From Bradysia coprophila (taxonomy: Eukaryota > Arthropoda > Insecta > Diptera > Sciaridae): a DNA stretch of 64,000 bases. This document shows, piece after piece, positions 60,704-64,000 of this stretch; the first letter of the stretch is position 1, and every line of letters begins with the position of its first letter. The notes under the pieces were generated by a model. That model searched no databases, had not been told where the DNA came from, and saw nothing but the letters and a program-made list of their open reading frames with translations. The translations under genes and the position numbers were made by a program. Location: NCBI RefSeq assembly GCF_014529535.1, contig NC_050738.1, positions 1,984,001 through 2,048,000 on the forward strand, in the 5' to 3' direction.

Positions 60704-63070
60704 CCCTTGACTGAAAGTCAGGGTCTTATGAAAGAAAATACCCTTAAATGTCCGTAACGCTAAGTTCACTTTGATATTTTGAAAATGTTCTACATTGGCG
60801 AAAAACGTTGAATACAGAAAACGTCCGTACACTTGTGGACTCGATAACTCGAGTAATTCTTTACCGATTTTCAAAATTTTGGTTTTAATCGACAGAGAAT
60901 GAAAATCATGAGGTTAAGTTTGTAGATGTGCAATATTGGAGTAATGAGATGGGAGTAATTCTCAAGAGATTTTTTTACTTGTTACCGCGATAACTTCCAT
61001 AATTCTTATCCGATTTTCAAAGATTTTGTTTTAATCGACGAAGATTGAAACTCTTGAGGCTGAGTTTGCAGATGGATAATGTTCGAACAACGAGATGGGA
61101 GAAATTCTACATAGACGCTTTCTCTTGTGGACTCGATAACTCGAGTAATTCTTTACCGATTTTCAAAATTTTGGTTTTAATCGACAGAGAATGAAAATCA
61201 TGAGGTTAAGTTCGTAGATGTGCAATATTGGAGTAATGAGATGAGAGTAATCCTCAAGAGATTTTTTTACTTGTTACCGCGATAACTTCCATAATTCTTA
61301 TCCGATTTTCAAAGATTTTGTCTTAATCGACGAAGATTGAAACTCTTGAGGCTGAGTTTGCAGATGGATAATGTTCGAACAACGAGATGGGAGAAATTCT
61401 ACATAGACGCTTTCTCTTGTTACTGCGCGATAACTTGAGTAATTTTTACCAGATTTTCAAATTTTTTGTTTTAATTGACAGAGAATGATATGGAGTAGTG
61501 AGTTTGGAGTAATTGTAAACATAACTTGTTATACGACGACATTTTTGCAACGGATTTCCAGAAAAATTTCTTATTTGACGAGTTGTGAAATTCTGGATTT
61601 CTGGTCTAACAATTAAGAAGTACTTCCCAAAAGAGTTTTTGCTTGCTTGCTTGAGAAACCGATAGCTCGAGTAATTCAAGAGGTATCAAAAATCAATTTC
61701 GACCAGTAGCGTAATTCATGTGGTTAAACTCGAACATTGGAATTTAATTGGACTAGTAATCTGGGACATACGACAATTTTTGCGTGGAATCTGTATTCTT
61801 AAAAGAATTTTTTTCGTTCGTAAAATGTTTGAACGAGTGTGATTTTTGCGGCCAGAGCGAAGCGAGGGTCGTAATTCACACGAGTTATATTTTTCAAGAG
61901 TTAGGCAGGAAATACGCCACCTTTTCAGCGCTTTTAGTAGACTACATAGGAGACTCATATTAGGTGTTAAACGTACTTCGCTGGATCTTCCACTCATAGC
62001 GTATGTTTTGTATGTTTTCTGATATTTGACACTCATAGCGCTTTTTAGGAGACAATAAAAAAGACTCGTAATAGAGCAAAATAGCAAAACATCGCTCGCT
62101 GGGCCAGCAACTCATAGCTCTTTTTGTTTCTGCAGAAAATTATATTAAATTTGAGTAAAATGAAGGATGTGATGGCTGCTGTTTTCTAAATAAAAGAGAC
62201 ATTGATCTTTCATGTGAATATAATTTTGTGATCGTTGTTACAAGATATGAGAGAAATTATGCTCAGACGCTTTTCCTTGTTATCGTGATAACTTAAGTAA
62301 TTTTTACCCGATTTTAAGCTCGAAAAAGAGTAATATTGGAGTAGTGAGGTTGGAGTATAATTGTAAACACAACTTGTTACCACGACATTTTTGCAACGGA
62401 TTTCCAGAAAAAAATTTATTCGACGAGAAACTGAATCTGGATTTCTGGTCGAACAATCTAGAAGTCTAGAACAATCTAGAAGTCTAGAACAATCTTGCTT
62501 GCTTGATAACTCGATAACTTGAGTAATTCTCGGAGGCTTCAAAAATCGCAGATTTGAAAATATTAAGTGTTTTCGACCAGTATCGTAATTCATGTGGTTA
62601 AATTCGAACCTTTGACTTTATTGGACTGGTAATCTGCGATATACGACAATTTTTGCGTGAAATCGTGTTCTTAAAAGAAATTTTTTCGTTCCTAAAGTGT
62701 TTGCACGAGTGTAAATTTTGCCAGAGTGAAGCAAGGGGCCGTAATTCACATGAGTTATTTTTTTAAGAGGTAGGCAAGAAATGCGCCACGTTCACCGCTT
62801 TTAGTAGACTATATAGGAGACTCTCATATAAGGAGTAAGACATCGCTCGATGGACCTTCAACTGATAGCCCTTTTTGTTTCTTCAGGAAATTAAATAAAT
62901 ATGAGTAAAATGAAGCATGTGATGACTGCTGTTTTCTGAATAAAAGAGACATCACCTTTTCATGTGACTTTAATTTTGTGATCTCATTTAAAAATGGTTA
63001 GAAAACTAAGACTGGAATTATAGAAAAAAGCCAGTCAAGGGACCTGACCCACCCAAGAGGTGGGGCCTAG
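60704..63070 (+). repeat. Tandem-repeat element, 2.4 kb copy with higher-order repeats
   Basis: It begins CCCTTGACTGAAAGTCAGGG and ends AAGGGACCTGACCCACCCAA..GTGGGGCCTAG. Units of about 146 bp occur as a dimer. The 292-bp dimer starting GGACTCGATAACTCGAG at 60837 is repeated almost perfectly at 61129. The second half repeats a GCGGCCAGAGCGAAGCGAGG-type block (about 61850 and 62725) with surrounding sequence, so the right part was duplicated. Open frames on the minus strand are by-products. Confidence 0.8.
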
Positions 63071-64000
63071 TTAAAATACACAGAGAAAATATTGGATTCT
63101 GGAAATTGACACAAACTTCTAACAAACTCCTAAGTACAGTACCTCACAGACGGCAAGCAGGACACAGTAGTTACTGCCGATTGAAATAAAATCTTTTACT
63201 TCATTTTATTTTAACATTTATTTTACCATATAAGTACATACAACATGACGTTAGCTGAATCTAAAAATCATAACAATTTGTGTTTTCATCTGATACAGAT
63301 AGAATTGATTATCCGTTTAAAATTGAACGCTAAGCCAGACAAGGAGCGCATACACCTTCACTCCACCAAGTCAGAAAAATAAACGGGTAAAAGCATTGAG
63401 AATATAGGTCACGGCCGACCAACAACAGCTTTAAATAATTTATTTTCCAGTGTGTACGATTTTCCTAATGTTGATCGATTAAACTTTTATTTGATTTTGC
63501 GAATAATTCTCTGCGAAATTTTGATTACTTGTGGTTAATAGCGACGTTAGTAGTCTAATATTATTCTGACGAATTATGGTTACTGTTTTGATTAAAATGT
63601 TAGTCAAATTCAAATTCATTTGTCCCTAACTCTCGCTATCTAAACCAATCACTACCTACAATAGATTTACTCGCTGTAAGCCACTAATCTTCAGATTCAA
63701 TGGAATCATTGACCGCGTTTAGCAGATAACGCAACTAATGTTAAATGACGTAATATTATATCTCTGGTTTTTGGCAGTGATTGGTTGTAGATCCACTGAA
63801 ATATCATGTCCGGAGCGATAGCGGAGGACTTGACGCAGTCTAACTTCCAAAAAAAGAACGAAGAATTTTTTTTGAGACGCGGCAACTATATATAGGCGAG
63901 AATTTAAGTTTCTTTCCTTTGGCCTGTATCACCACAAATCCTATTCTATCTTATTCGTGCTTCAAATACGAGCAAAACGAGCTATCACTCGACTATGTAA
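63071..64000. other. Right edge, non-coding
   Basis: Contains an inverted copy of the GAAGTAAAAGATTT repeat (63129-63235, CAGACGGCAAGCAGG then ATCTTTTACTTCATTT). The remainder up to the edge shows no gene. Confidence 0.5.

Overview
This window is AT-rich animal DNA that looks insect, and most probably dipteran. The genes have very short introns (42 to 71 nt in several places), arthropod gene families, a goliath-type PA/RING ubiquitin ligase, a tandem cluster resembling the insect DUF1091 family, and many short terminal-inverted-repeat (TIR) elements. A nematoceran fly such as a fungus gnat is my inference from the overall look. The sequence does not prove the species.

Layout. 1-5.9 kb holds only repeats: a foldback element, a 0.76 kb element with a 7-bp target-site duplication (TSD), and a copy of a larger tandem-repeat element. 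5952-7841 (+) is an intact four-exon carboxylesterase. 7.9-13.5 kb is mostly non-coding with several TIR elements. 13510-25533 (+) is the goliath ligase, with a large first intron and two alternative 3' ends: a short one ending at 19940 and a longer one reading into three in-phase exons near 24.7-25.5 kb. 29930-33787 or 34178 (+) is an unrecognised secreted or membrane protein made of four tandem Cys-containing repeats. Its second intron carries a tRNA-derived SINE and two other TIR families, and a TIR element sits exactly at the end of its last long exon. 35322-36120, 36770-37567 and 40429-41262 (+) are three tandem paralogues of a small secreted DUF1091-like protein, each with four exons in identical phases. 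A 1.6 kb hAT-like element lies between the second and third. 41.9-58.3 kb is gene-poor and repeat-rich: tandem repeats, a decayed LINE reverse-transcriptase tail, long inverted repeats and a CCGT microsatellite. 58324-60402 (-) is a complete five-exon SLC6 sodium/chloride-coupled transporter. 60.7-63.1 kb is a second large copy of the tandem-repeat element.

I see no operon-like coordination. The genes are independent: an extracellular hydrolase, an endomembrane ubiquitin ligase, secreted or surface proteins and a plasma-membrane transporter. The most unusual items are the four-repeat protein, the DUF1091 array with near-identical introns, the esterase with Trp beside its catalytic Ser, and a recurring set of short elements with CA...TG or similar ends and perfect 7-bp target duplications.
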